From Mugil cephalus (Eukaryota > Chordata > Actinopteri > Mugiliformes > Mugilidae), in the NCBI RefSeq assembly GCF_022458985.1, contig NC_061777.1, positions 12,117,668 through 12,181,667 on the forward strand: DNA of 64,000 nt, written 5' to 3'. Shown here piece after piece: positions 20,379 to 34,100 of the stretch. Both the position numbers and the translations under genes were made by a program. The notes beneath the pieces were generated by a model. The model worked only from the letters and a program-made list of their open reading frames with translations, did not search any database and was not told where the DNA came from. Position 1 is the stretch's first letter. Each line of letters starts with the position of its first letter.

Positions 20379-23300
20379 GTGAGCCTTGTGTACTTTTTAT
20401 TACTCGCTTTAATGGTATGCATTTAGTTAGGTTGTATACGCTTTTTCTGTTGTTTTTTTTTTCACTTAAGAAAAAAGACAGATGCATCTGTAAAAGATAT
20501 GCCCTTATATTTCTACAATATATACAATATATATAATTTCAATATCCTGTTGAAGATACATCCTCAAAAAAAGAAAGAAAGAGATTCTCAAAATAGTAAT
20601 GTAGACTAGTGGGTATCATTGCATGAGGTGGGATGAGGGGGAAAGGTGTAAAATGTGTGTTGGTGTGTGTGTGTAGTATTGATGTTTGGTCGTGCTTGAG
20701 TCTGTGCTGAATGGAGCAGATGCTTTGATCGTCCCGTGAGACCCTGCTGCTTCTAAAGCTCTGCCTCTGGTCATCGATACGTGGCTGGGATTGCAAGTGT
20801 GTCCACTCAGGCACACGTTGGTGCTTATGTATTAGTGAGGACCCTCCCTAGCACGATGCACTCCTTAACCCCTTTACGACATCCTTAAACTTCACAAACT
20901 AAAACAAACAAAAAAGCAACATCCTTCCAACTTGAACTCCAAAACTTCCAAGCAGCCCTTTAAACTCCTGCCTGAACGAGAGCCAGTCATGGATATCTTT
21001 CTTCTTTGTCTTCTTCTATAAATGTTATCATTCCCATGGTTCAAAACAGAATTTTTGTCTTTCGCAGAGACAGATTACAAGCGTGCCCGCGCATACACAC
21101 ACACACTGCATTTTAAAGTGCCCTCCACCTTTTAATTAGATTCAGCTGATTTATTGTTTAGCACCATATTCGTCTCCTCATCATCATTGTGTGCTTCCAT
21201 CTGCCCTCCTTGACTTAGTTGTCCTCGTATCCTGTGTTTATTTCTCCCCTCTTTTTTTTGTGCAGTCAACACAGAACAGCTGCTGTCCACTAGAAAGGAA
21301 GGAAGTGAAGGACTGGAAAGTTACTGTCTGCTCCGTGCACCAACTGTCTGTGCATGTGTGCTTCTATGTCTCGTCCACGCTTCTGGGTTTATGGGCGCAT
21401 ATTTGCCTAAAAGTGGTCGGAAGCACATCACCCATGCATAATTCATTATCCACCCAGCTTGGGTCATGACAGTGAGGCAGTGATATAATGAATGGTGTCC
21501 GAACAAGGCGCGTCGGCCGTGGAACGTTATGGCAAGTGGTCAAGTCTCTGGGCAGGATGAGAGGGCATCAAACTCGAGAGTATCGGTTTTATAACCTTGT
21601 TACAAAAGGAAGGCCATTATGAACTTCTAATGCCAGGTTGCTGTGTTGAATGCAGAAAATGTTAACAATATTATACTGCCAATTTCACAGCCGCAAGGAA
21701 AAAAATTTCAGATTTTTCCAAACTTTTTTTTTTGTTTGTTTTGCTTATATTTTAGACACGCAACATTTCCCGCATTTAATTTTTCCATCCGCAAGTAGCA
21801 GATCCACTTCCTTCGAGCATTGCATTGTGGGGAAATCTTCACTGCACTCCAAACCTCAGTAACAAACATGCACGGTGCCAACTTTGAGTAACTCAGCTGT
21901 ATCATTTTTTTTGTAGTGCGACACAGCGCAAGATCGGCCGGTGTTTATGGGTGCTGTGGGGTCCTGGGACACAGAATTTACTGTATCTTTAAAGGCCGGC
22001 TAGTGTTTCGGTTTATGATTCGCCAGTCATGAGATACGACTGTAAAATTTCCCCTCCGTCCAAAGAAAAGCTTATGCTTCACTCTCTGGGGAGGATGAAA
22101 TTAACTTTATTAAAGTTCGTCTTACAATCGTATCACTCCGGGTCTCCTGTCAACATGTAGAACTTCTGACACATGAGCGCTGGGACATCCTGGAGCCACA
22201 TGTGGCAATGCTGTGATGTTATTACACGCACATCTGAAGAAAATACGAGGTGAATAATGAAGCCCTCGCAGCTATTAACGGTCCGCCCATTATATTTGAT
22301 TAATTGAGCAAAAATAGAAATTTTGCCCGAGGGGTTGCTTCGGAAAAGCAGGGGGGTCAGTGGCTTGAGGGTTCATCACTCTGCCACCAAACAGGAGGTG
22401 GACTAAACGACGAAGAACAGCTGATCCCAAAAAAATCTTAAGTGGACGATGGGTCTCTTTGAAATTTGTCCCCCAGGCAGCATTACACTTAACTTTTAAA
22501 CGTCTCACTTGGGTTGGCCCAGACTTGACCCGAGCATCAGGCGGTTGTTTGTACATTTGTGGTCGGAGGAAGAGAGAGGAGGCAGAGGGAGAGAGTGAGT
22601 GCCCGGGGTGTTTTAGGATGAACAATCGTTGGGGCTTCGAGTTATCAGCCTCTCGGCGTGTTGGTGTGTCTGTCTATCTCCGCCCGTCTGGTCGGCTGGT
22701 AAGCAGTGAGGAATATTTTCCACTGTGAATGCGAGCCGTTATAAACAGAAACTGAGCTTAGACGGGAGATAGGGGCTTCTGATAATAAGCTCTGGATTCC
22801 AGGCGGGTTACCTCTATTTCTGTATTTGGAGATAAACTGTGAATCCTACCAATAACGTGGGACTTTGTGGAGTGTGAGCTTTACTTTGGACCATAAATAA
22901 TCACACTAAATTTTAGACGTTTACACCAAAATCTTGATTTAATATGTTTAGACCGAGGGCCATTAGAGTCTCTTTTTGTGACCGGAATAATAGAAATGTA
23001 ACCTTTACCCAAGATGAGAGTTGTATTTATGAGGATGTATATGTTACTGACTGTATTGCAAGTAACTTGTGAGAAAAAAAATGCTGCACCAACCTTAACT
23101 GCATGATTCACAGCACAGAGATGGGTTAGGGGATTAGTTAGGCTTATATCAGTCTGGAGGGGTCAGACTGATTAGATGGAAGGCAGACAAATAGACTCCC
23201 CACTATTAACAACCTTCTCAGCCTCTCTACAGTACATAATGTCAGCATGTGTACACCTGTCAGTGAATTTCATGTTTCCACAAAGAATAATTTGCGTGTT

Positions 23301-25590
23301 TTCTTTTTTTTTCTGTAATGTGTCTGTTTCTCCATCTTCTCAATGTCATATTTCTTTGTCTTTCATTATTATATCCTCACAAGGCAGAAAGATCCCAAAT
23401 CAAAGGATGGATGATAATAATAATATTAATAATTGTCTGCATATTTAGGCAGATTCAGAGCCTAGAATATGTCCATTAAATTAGTAATTTGAGTAATTAA
23501 AGTGGCTTAAAACTAATTTTGTTTGTGGTTTTCAAGGCACTGCTTTTGTCTCCAGTTTTGACCTAAAACACAGGATTTATTTATTTATTTTTTTACATAA
23601 GTAGGTTTCATGTATGTCGTGTTCCTCGGGGCCAGATGGCAGGATGGGGGGCAGGTGTCCCCCTTTCGTTGACGTGGATGATGCATTAAATGTCATTTAA
23701 AGGGGCAGATTATCATACCGTTCGGGGGCGGGGCTCGCCCCCAAGTGAGCATGTGTGTGTTTGGCTGCAGGCTGCTAAGCTGCGATCATTAAGCGTGCGG
23801 AGAGGTTGAGCATATGGGGACTGGAATAGACCATTTGACAGAACAAAGGACTGCAGGGTGTCTGAGGGAGCGTGCTGTAGCGCACTCTCTATTGTTAGCA
23901 TTTGATATCATTATCCTGCGGCCCACAAATCTCCTTTTGTTCGCAGTGCTACAGTTTTTTTGCCCACTGGACATTTTTGACGCTGCAATCGATTGTTCAA
24001 ATGTCTTGGGGCAGTAAAATAACTTGGGTAGTCTGTTTATTTATTTGTTTTTTTATTATTGTCCATCACCCATTTTACTTCTAAATGTCATTAAAGGTTT
24101 ACAGGAAACGGCTTAATATTTTGAGCCCAAAGTTTAAATTTCTCTGTCCAGTTTCACAGTAATTTACTTCCTAAAGGACCCACCGTCACCATCACCATCT
24201 CAAGTTTTTTGATCTCCTCTGTGCATGTGAGAGAAAAAGGCTCTCCTTCTACTCGCTATCTCAGTTTCTCTTGATGTTAGGAGATCTCATGTAGATTATA
24301 GAGTGATATATGTTAAGGTAATTGTTGTTTTGGCAGACAGGCTTGAGGTCTTATATCACCTGCACATATAAATATGGAATCCTTTTGTAAATTCTGGATT
24401 AGCTCTAACCCCATGAAGACTTTTCCGCAGAGGAAACAAGGTTAATGGCGCTTTGGTCTCTGCCATTGTTGAGGCAACTCTGCTGCAGAAGTGTGCACCG
24501 TCTGTGTTGGATCCGCTGCACAATAATGTCTTTATATCTGTGTTTTTGTTTGCATTTAATTGCCAACTGTGCATCCACAACGACGGCACTTTGTTAATAA
24601 CTTGATACATGGAGCAATGTTCACTGGCCCGTCTTGTTTCTCCGTCCTAGATATCTGTATACTTCCCCTGTCAAGCTTGAATAACTTCCACTCCATCTCC
24701 AGCCACATTTTTCTTCCCCAAGTTTGTTTCTAACGTCTTTATCAGATTTCTGTTCTCCATCTCCTTCTTGATTTAGTTGCCGTCGCCTTGCAAAATTCAT
24801 CTTTCTTCAGACTTTATTAGAGTGATGTAACTAGCACTTCAGCGGACACAGTGCATACTTGGCGTGATCCACTGCATGTGTGTGTGTTTGTGTGTGTGTG
24901 TGTGCGCGCAGGGTCAAGGAAGGAAGGATATGAGTGTCCAATCCAGCCACTACTTTATCTGTATTAATACAAAATCAATATTGATCTGTCTGGACTACAT
25001 AAGGAGAAGTGGACGTGATCCAGAGCAAGAAGGAGATGAACTGCCAGCTGTTCAGACATAAATAATGGAGGGACTAAATAAATAAAGTGGAAATGTGGGC
25101 GCTGCACTTAGGCACTAGGTTGCAACGCATATTAAGGGGAAAAAAAACCCAAAAACCTGCACCTCTTTGCTACGCTGCTCCCGCATCGTATAGCAAACAT
25201 TATGTCATTTAACTGACTGACTGATTTTACACGGGGATAGGCTGAAAGGCGTGACGCATCAAAAAAGTGTAGATTTACATACATTCATCTTCATTTATTA
25301 AATAGAACCAAGAGACACTGGCACGGAGAGTAGCATGAAGAATAATGTGAGAATAAAGTGTGATTCTCTTAGAGTCTTAATGTTGGACTAATATTGCAGC
25401 AGTGGTGAAGCAACCAGAGTTAAATAAGGTGAACTTGAGTTCAATCATCCACCAAGTAATGAACTGAGAATTAAAACCTTTGGGATATGTCCTAGGGTCA
25501 TGATCGGACTGTGGCCGGTTCCACCTTAAATGAAGCAGCATGCGGCACTGAGTCTATGTTCCCAAAATATCCGGATGAAAGATAAACTGT
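20379..25590. other. Non-coding region upstream of (or in the first intron of) pdlim5
   Basis: No gene-like exons. Contains short GT runs (about 20656-20674 and 24879-24906) and ordinary AT-rich sequence. If the 20.2 kb exon is real, this is the first intron of the longer pdlim5 transcript. Confidence 0.45.
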
Positions 25591-25925
25591 CCTCCCCTCT
25601 CTTTTACTCCTCTCTCCCCTCCCCTTGTCATTTTCTCCGCGTGCAATGCTCCCACACTCTTTTTCTTACCCCCCCCCCCGCTCCTGACCCCACATCTCTT
25701 TTCTTTTTTCTTTTTTTTTTTTAAGTGTTGCCTCCTCCCCTCCCCTAATCTCACCCTTCATATTATCTCCTTCATTTCTCCTCCTCTTCTGTGTACTATC
25801 ACTCCACCCATGGGCCATACCCCTCCTCTTTCTCCTCCCATCCAAACCTCTGCCCGTTCTTCCTCTCGCCTCCCCCTCGTCTTCTGTCCCCTCCTCCACC
25901 TTTCCCCTCCCCTCTGTCATTAAGT
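25591..25925. repeat. Pyrimidine-rich tract before the pdlim5 TATA box
   Basis: About 335 bp that are overwhelmingly C and T on the + strand, including runs of C (about 25670-25679) and T (about 25711-25722). It ends about 3 bp before the TATA box. Long mirror-like pyrimidine tracts can form triplex DNA and often sit at promoters. Confidence 0.8.
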
Positions 25926-25927
25926 GG

Positions 25928-25935
25928 TATATAAG
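25928..25935 (+). promoter_or_regulatory. pdlim5: TATA box of the likely pdlim5 muscle-type promoter
   Basis: TATATAAG stands at the edge of the pyrimidine tract. About 25-30 bp further would place initiation near 25960, in front of a leader that ends at a clean donor (ACACAG/GTACAG, after 26081). The following acceptor at 26455 opens the exon with the start codon. Position and spacing are seen; promoter use is inferred. Confidence 0.6.
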
Positions 25936-25959
25936 AGCGTTGCATCCCTCGCTACCTCT

Positions 25960-26081
25960 CTGACACACACACACGGTGTGTTTGCTGGGAAGGGCATAGT
26001 GCAGAGGAAATAACCAGGGAATAACATTGTGCTCCTGCCTGTGAAGGAATTATTTCCCCCTCTGGAGTTTCCATTACACAG
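25960..26081 (+). other. pdlim5: pdlim5 5' UTR exon (predicted)
   Basis: Bounded by the TATA box upstream and the donor ACACAG/GTACAG downstream. No ATG-initiated open frame of note. The exact start is a guess from TATA spacing. Confidence 0.5.
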
Positions 26082-26455
26082 GTACAGTCTTATTGTTCAC
26101 ACAACAATGGCACTAAATAGTGGGAATTTTTCTGTAATTATATTAACATCAGCTATGTAAAGGTCATCTGTGGGTGAGGGTACGCTCAGTGACTGAGACA
26201 TAATAGTTTAGCATTTTGGACACGTGAGTGTTTGTATTTTCACTAAATTAGACGTTAGAATATGTGAATTTGCACTGAATGCGTATTTTTATAACATAAA
26301 TGTGTTTATTTCTCAAATTTTCTTTTCCTTTGACCCCCCTGTTACTCCCTTTGCTGTCCTCATTTGAGCATCCCCCCCACACATGTTCCCTTTGTCTTAC
26401 ATTACAAAACAATAACAAAACTAATGCATGCTTTTCTTTCATATCTCCCCTCCAG

Positions 26456-26714
26456 ATCTCGGAACAACATCTTAAAGTGAGCCACTGCACCTCTGAGCAA
26501 TTTGCGCCGTTCACTGTTCACCAGTGAGGTCAGCGTCATTACTCGCCCTGCAAACCCCCTTCTTTCCTGCCGTCGCCCGTCAGTCACATCGACGCCGAAG
26601 CGCATCAAGGAGACCATGAGCGGCAACTACAGCGTCACCCTTTCGGGCCCTGCCCCCTGGGGCTTCAGGCTGCAAGGAGGAAAGGACTTCAACATGCCCC
26701 TCACTATCTCCAGG
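26456..26714 (+). CDS. pdlim5: pdlim5 exon 2: 5' UTR, start codon and first part of PDZ
   Basis: Acceptor CTCCCCTCCAG ends at 26455. The first 160 nt are untranslated; ATG at 26616. Encodes residues 1-33 ([19 protein letters not shown] then the FNMPLTISR end of the first PDZ strands). The GFRL carboxylate-binding loop is intact. Donor CCAGG/GTAAAA, phase 0, at the conserved PDZ intron position of the Enigma family. Confidence 0.93.
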
Positions 26715-29700
26715 GTAAAACTGAAACACACACAAACACACGCTCAAATTCTCTAAATCTCACCTCGCACCTCGGTGTTGTCTTTAGCCCTATAAAAGCA
26801 CACGTCCGTATTTCATTTCCACACACATGCACATGCGGTCATTCATCTCGGGGGCAGCTGCAGACCGGTATTCCAGCAATGCCCCGTGGCTGGTGGGTGA
26901 TTCAAATGACAACTGATCTCTACGCTTCCTTCGCTCTTCCATCAATTCTCCACCGTTCCGCTACCTTGATACGCATCTGCGGCCCCCTCTACCCGACCCC
27001 CGCAACAACTCCCGTGATAGTGCAGCTGAATCATATGCCATCTGTCATGCGTCGACCACACAGGAAACTATTTCTCGCTTTCTTTGCATTCCACTTCACT
27101 TTGAGTGTCTGTATCGAAAGTGCAGCAATCAAAGCTCTGGCGCGCGGAGTTTTGGCTTCGGTCCCTCAGCTCCAGCGAGGAACTTGATGGTCCCTTGGTT
27201 TCAGTGCCTTTCAGTGTCTGCTCCCAGCGTTACCTCTCGCTGCCCTCTGCCGTCCGCTCGCACGTCAGAGTTTACACACACGCACGCAAGATGTTTTCCT
27301 CATCTCTTTAACTCATCACTGTAACTGTATTGTGAACCTGAAACATGATAATCCTTTTCGAAGCTTCTGTTCTGTCCTGCTTGGGAATGCTCTGCAGCCG
27401 CACACGCACGCACACACGCGCGGTACAGTCACACAAAAGCCACTAAAACTGGCAGCGTTCAGACATATGGCAACACGAGCTTGATGATAAATGGCTTGCC
27501 ACGTCCCTTGCCAATCCCCACTGGGGCCGGCCGGGGTTGCCATGTTTGTGTTATTGCTTTGGGATGTGATATTTTTCCCACTAACTGAAGCCATGTGAAT
27601 TCGTACCACAGTTGTGTTTTCGTGTGCATGCGTTTGTGTCTGGAAGCGCAGGCATGGATACACAGTCAACAAAAACACTGTCTCCAACACTGAGAGAAAG
27701 AAATGACATAAAGAGATAAGCTAAAATAACTGCGTGTATATAATCCCATATGAAATGTTTTTGTTTTTTTTTTGTTTTTTTTTAAGTTGTGAACTTTGAC
27801 ATCTGAAATACCCTGAGAACTGGTCTGTGTACTGTTGCTCCTCAAGTACTTTGTTCCCAAGGAAGCCTATATGCTGCAATGGCCAAAAAAAGAAATAAAT
27901 TGTGATATTTATGTTCGTCATTTAACATTTTCATATTCAAAGAGAAGTTGGCTCTAAGTAAACCATAATTGACTACCAGGTCCACAGTAACCTTTACTGC
28001 AGTATCACTTTATATGGCCTGAGGTTTTAAGATGTTGGCACACACGTGTGACCAAAGTGCTGGTGAAGTTTTTGGTGTTAATGTTTGTAAGAGGGCCTAT
28101 TATGCATTTTCTTTACTTTCTGGCATATAGATAAGGTTACATTTTTGGATAGTTGTCATAAACATAACCAAACGTTTAAATAATGAGGTTGATGTATGTA
28201 CAAGTAAACCCTCTGAGGCAAAACCTCAGGTTTCCACCGGTTGTCTGGCTACCTCAATGCATAGTATTATTATCGGTGTTTAGCTCTCTCCAGCATTAAA
28301 CTAACCACTTTTACGTCACACAACAAGCATGTAATGAGTGCAATGTTTACCAAACAGAGATGCTGTGCTGTAATCTTTGCTCCTCGGTTGATGTCCGTGT
28401 GGTTCGCCCTCATATTGTGTGTCAGATTTAGGCTGGAATATGTACAAATGGGTTTGACAAGTTGCCATGTTTAATCAGGAAGGAGAAATCATGATACCCC
28501 GTGGGTTACAGTTTGCCTTTGGTTATAGGCAAAGGCCTCTTCAAAGCAGGTCCAGAGAAAGTGGGTTTTTTTGGGAGGGGGGCCTTCAAACAGTCCCAGA
28601 GCTAATTATTGCCCGTTTCTAGGAAGAGGCTAAACCGAGGGGCCACAAAACAGACAGTATGATATAAATAAGGATTATTTTGAACCGAGTCGTATAATAA
28701 AAATATAGAACTCTAAATAACATAATGGGTTGCTTTTAAGTCATGATGTGACCTAGCATGCTTTTATGTTCATGGTTAACTCCACAAATGGTTGGTGATA
28801 TATTCTTTCTATTTCAATATAGTAGCTTACATTGGGATGTGGTGTAAAATGATTTATGATTGCTTCTGGTTGTGATGGGAAAAATAGCATCCAAAGAGAT
28901 GTCGCGTGGCAGTTTATTAAGTTGTCGTAGATATGTATGGTATCTTGGTTAAGTTGCAAAGAAATGCATATTTGAGTGGAGGAATGTAACTGAACAAGGT
29001 GCGATAAAGATGCACTGCGTGGAAATGAATCCGCACCCAGTATAAACAGTCTAAACCTGAGGACCTGACGACAGCTGGCCCATATATTACACAAACATAT
29101 GATGACATATGATGTCACTTAAAAGGTCATCCATCTGCCCCCTCCACTCTTATTATACATCTATCCGTAACATTCTCTTCATACCGCATCTTAGTTGATC
29201 TGTTTCGCCATTTAGTCGTCAGATCTTGCGTAACTCATGACTCACTCCTCAGACACATGTGAGGTCTCAAACCAAATCAAACCCTAATCTTATCCACCGT
29301 ATTAAATCCAGTTTATGGTAAAGAAGGGCAGTGCTTCTGACCGCAGATCACATACTATATGCCCGTATACACTTGTGCACACGCACAATAGCGCCACACA
29401 CATATTGCTTTGTGCCAGTCTAACCATAGGCTTGGTTCTAAGAAGAGACCACAGAGCGGGGGTTATTAGAGAATGCAGCGCCACAGCCAAACCACAGTTA
29501 CCCCAACAGCTGCTGTTGCTATGCTCTATACATATGTGAATATATAGCTTGTTTTGTTCATGGCACTGGATGTAAGGGCGGCATTATCACATTTTACCAG
29601 TGCGGCACCATGGGATACCGTAGTCGCAAACCCCCTAATTTACGTCCCGGGGAACGTGTCCACTGACTGCTGTTTATGCAAATTGTCCTCACCACTTCTT

Positions 29701-31103
29701 TTACAGTTTTATAAAAGGCTAAGATTGATGGTGCTACTTCTCTTAAGTGCCAGTGAAACATTTTACCACGGCTTCCCTTTTTTTGACATTTAGTCCATAA
29801 ACGCAGAGGAAAAGATTTGAGGAAAAGGAGCCAGTGTGAAAGGGATAAATTATTTCCTCAACTAGCCGATATTTAACTGTGGCCTGCAGCACCTTGAACC
29901 CGATCTGGAATTATTTAAGCATATCATCAGCGTAATAGCATAACTGCCCAAGTCATCTTTGAATGTTTGTGGAAAACAAGAAAAAAATACATTTTTAGAG
30001 ATCACATTGCAAGTTTTTCTTCTGATTTTAACAGGAGCGGGCATTTAATGGCAGCCCAATAGCAGTCAAAAAGTGTCTTTGAAGAAATGATTGCTATTAG
30101 GCTAACGATATGGGGTTCGGGTTAGATATGCAGAATTGTAATGCATAGACCAGAGTACCAGTCAAACTTGTATTTAGGCTAATGCTGATACTTTTATTGA
30201 AGAACAAAGGGATTTATAGGCTCAAAGCTATACTTTTGTTTCCCTGTTCTGGAGTAATTACTAACACTAACACTTAGTCTGTGACTGTCCTCACCATCAG
30301 TCACTGTCTTTTTCCTCTTGAGTGTCAGAGACTTTGCTTTGGATACCTCCTTCGCTGTGCTCATAGTAGCTGTAGAAGACTCCTCCTTCCATTTCCATCA
30401 CTACCTCTACCTCTACAGCAATAGTGCGCCAGGAAATGTCACAAAGAACAGATTTAAAGCTCTGGAATACTGTGAAACACAAAGACAAATACGAGTGTAA
30501 TACAAGCATCAGCTGTAACACTGTGTGGTTACATAAGCATCGAAGAAATACCTCTTCACGGAGCAAACATCGTCTTCTGATTGATATCTCGCTGAAAGGA
30601 TTTTGGAGAAAATAACATGTAGGAAAATTCCATCAAAACTATTTATCGCAAAAGGCTTTTTTTTTTTTTTTTTTTTATCCCCCCATGTAAAGACAGGAAG
30701 ACCTGCCTTCAGCACTATTTCCAGGTACACTTCTAACATGAGGAATCAATATTTAAAGCTCAGCAGCCCATTTACAGGATCCACTGTGGAGATAATTTAA
30801 GAGAAAGCAGCCACGGGGGAGTCGATGCATTAAGCTTCTAAGAATAGAGGCATCATCTCACCTCACTTACGAGGCACTCTTGACTCAGATCTGTGCCCCT
30901 ATTTTGAGCCGTCCTGGGCCAATGCTGAATAATACTAACTAAAAAAAAAATTTAAAACATGGAAAGCTCCACGTGCCATCTTTTGTGGATGAGGGTCTAT
31001 TTCTTTCATGTAATTGTAGCAATTATACTGTGTGTCTAGACAGACTAGGCAGTGACAGATTATTTTAAACATGTTTTTACAATGGTTGTTTAGTGAAAAT
31101 ATA

Positions 31104-31143
<40 letters not shown>

Positions 31144-34100
31144 CACTACCTAGCTGTCTATGTAGTTTTTTTTTTTTTGTGATTTGTGTCTGTAAAAACT
31201 GATTTTGAAGAACTGCCTGATAAAGTTGTACAGTGAGCACAGCAGCATGTGCGGACAGCTAATCCATAATAAACCATTTCATGGAAGAATGCAGTCCCTG
31301 GAAGTGCATCAGCGATGGCCGCCTCATCCTCCCCCAGAGATGCTTTTCAACAGGCAGTGACAGCAACTGTCCGCTGCAATGTGTCCGTTTCAAAGACTGT
31401 TTTGCTCTTTGTCTTTCTTCCTCTTTCTGCCGTTATTTTATCCTCCATTCATTCATTCAAGTAGTTTATTTCAAACCAAACAGACGAGGACGTAACGCGG
31501 ACATTGCAAGACAAACAAAGCACACCCAACAAGGCAACCACCTCGGTTTGAAATGGGGATGGAAGAAGCAGAGCGTATCCATTTTCAACCCCAGTCATCA
31601 CAAACACGTAACCAACAGTCCTCCTGTTGCAGCACTTTCCCTTGCACTCACTGACCAGGTATTTAACCTGTGACACCAGACTTTGTTTCTTAACCTTTCA
31701 TGGCAAACAGTGAGAGCCAGTCGACGGCTCGACTTAATAATACTTAAATCTATCTTAATCAAACAGGTCCCAAGGCTCCCTCTGAGTATCTTGCTATCTT
31801 AGTGAAATAATGCCAGAGCCAGAATCAACAACTTGTCATTTCCTCTCCCACAAATCAATCTGTCAGTGCCGGTGTGTGTGTGTGTGTGCGCGCATGCAGC
31901 TCATCAGCTCATGTTATGTCTGGACTCAGAGCAGTGGAAGAATTCGTGTTTGATGTAGCATTTCTTATTTGGGATGCTTGAGGGTTCATTATTGTTATAT
32001 TAGTGGCGTGCACATTATTTTTTGGAAACATTGTCCTCTTTCCATATTGTCTGTTTTCACGCCAGCACTGGAAAATCGTACCTTACGCACCACTTCAGCG
32101 GTGGCATATTTTATTTCAAGTAGTCATCATTTAAGTTAAGACGCTAAAACTACTTAAGAAGTTGTTAAATAATGACCACACTTTACCATCAATTTCATCC
32201 GGACACTTATCTGTGGTTCACAGTTGAAGGTCGTGATGATAAATAGACTCACTTGCCAGGTCCATGACTACACCAACTCAATTTAATATAATAGTAATAC
32301 ACTAAATCACCCGTGTTTCCATTATTTAGCCCATTGACTTAAACGAGAATGTCTAAATAATAGAAACATGTGTCGACGCAACAAAGTACAATTCAAGAGT
32401 TCTACAAACTGCAGCCTCCAGAATGGTCTTTAAATATTTATAACGTCATGAGACTTAAGATTTAGTGCTGCACTGTTACATGGGAACCCATTCATTTTCA
32501 CTTACCTAATAAACTGGCAGCTGTGTGTAATATAATTCAGCTTTAAAATAGTAATCTATTTCAAAGTTACAGTTTTTACCTCTTACATTTAACAAAGGGA
32601 AAGAAAAATCATTACAAAAAAAAAAAAAAGATGTGACAGGGAACATTCCTGTGCAGATTAGCTCCGCATTAATTTGCGAGGGAGGTTTTGAAGAAGACTG
32701 TTTCAGCGTAATGAACAGAGTTACGTATTTCGGGCCAGAGAACTTTTATAAGCCTGGCAGAGCGGCGCAGCCAGGTCATAACAGTGAATTCACAACGAAG
32801 AGACAAGAATAACCTATTGTTAAATGCGGCTATAATGTATTTTCCACAGTAGCTGCTAATCCCGTCATGTCTCCTCTGCCTTCCTCTCAGGATACTGGCT
32901 GCCTGTCTGGGTCGTGTTTGTTCATAATAAGAATGGTCGACTGCAAAGAATGGGAGAAATAAAAATGAAGCGGCTTGGGCTCAGTGGTCCAAGAGAAGCA
33001 AAGGAAAACGGTTGGGGTAACAGTAGGAACCGATCCCTCCTGTTTGACTTCTTGGTATTAGCTCAGAGGCTTTGCTTGGATGATTTACGGGGGGAATCTA
33101 CAGCAATAATCTAAGGGCTAGTTTCTGCCAGTTTATACATCAAATTTAAATCTCGTTATCTATTTAATTTATCTGATGTTAAAGACTTAACTCACCAACT
33201 GTACTCATACTTCCTATCTTCTTTTACCTTAGATGAGATGTCACACTCTCCCAATAAAGCCCCTGTAACAAGAAACTGGGAAAAAATTTTGGACGTGGCA
33301 TTAATGTGGATCTTAGACATGTAGCACCCACCTAGACCGGACCAGACACCCCCACCCTATAGCAATGGGGAAATCAAGACTGTCGGAGCAAAGTCAGGGA
33401 AGAACAAGTCAGAAAGTAGATGTGAATGGAAACGAACCTGGCTTCAGCATTTTCAAAGAATTCAGTTTGCAATTAAAAACAACATAAAATAAAAATGCTT
33501 GTAACACTTGCACCTCAAGAATGTATTATGTTTAGATTTCACCCCTTGCCCATAGGATTTACAAAAAGACACATGCTGCTTGACATGACCCTTATAATTG
33601 CGCCCAAAACAGTAACTTAAAAAGAAAATTAAGAGTTCTTAATAATACTTACGAGCTTGTGTCGGATCAGTCGGACTACGCTTGAACGGGAAGGCTGCTT
33701 GTAATCGTGGCAGACCTCTTGGCCAGATTTTACGTGTCGTATCCAAAGCTTTATGTTTAATGTGTACAGCGTGTTTTTGTGGGTTTGGCTGTAGCCGCAG
33801 AGCGATGAGCTAGCTATGAGAACTCAATCCGTTATAGCCTTTTCTTATTAAGATCTGTAGCATGAAGCAGGGCAGGGATTATTAGACACACCGGTGCACA
33901 CTGAGCTTTGGGGCCTTAGAAACAGTTGGTTTTAAATATTTTCTTAATAACTTAAGTCTGTGTTTTTGTTCCAGTGTCGGGGTACACATGCGTGGATATA
34001 GCGCACATGCACATGTGCAAACAAGCACCATGCATAAGCTCTGACAGGAACACTAATAGTTGCCTGACATCCGTTAAATTGTCAGCTGGAGCATTGCCTT

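Noticed and set aside
25666..25974. 102-codon Gly/Glu/Arg-rich frame on the - strand
   Set aside because: It arises from the purine-rich complement of the pyrimidine tract and has no domain.
26502..26615. In-frame N-terminal extension of pdlim5 from 26502
   Set aside because: The codon at 26502 is TTG, not ATG. The extension is open only by chance and the family starts at MSxYSV-like residues.
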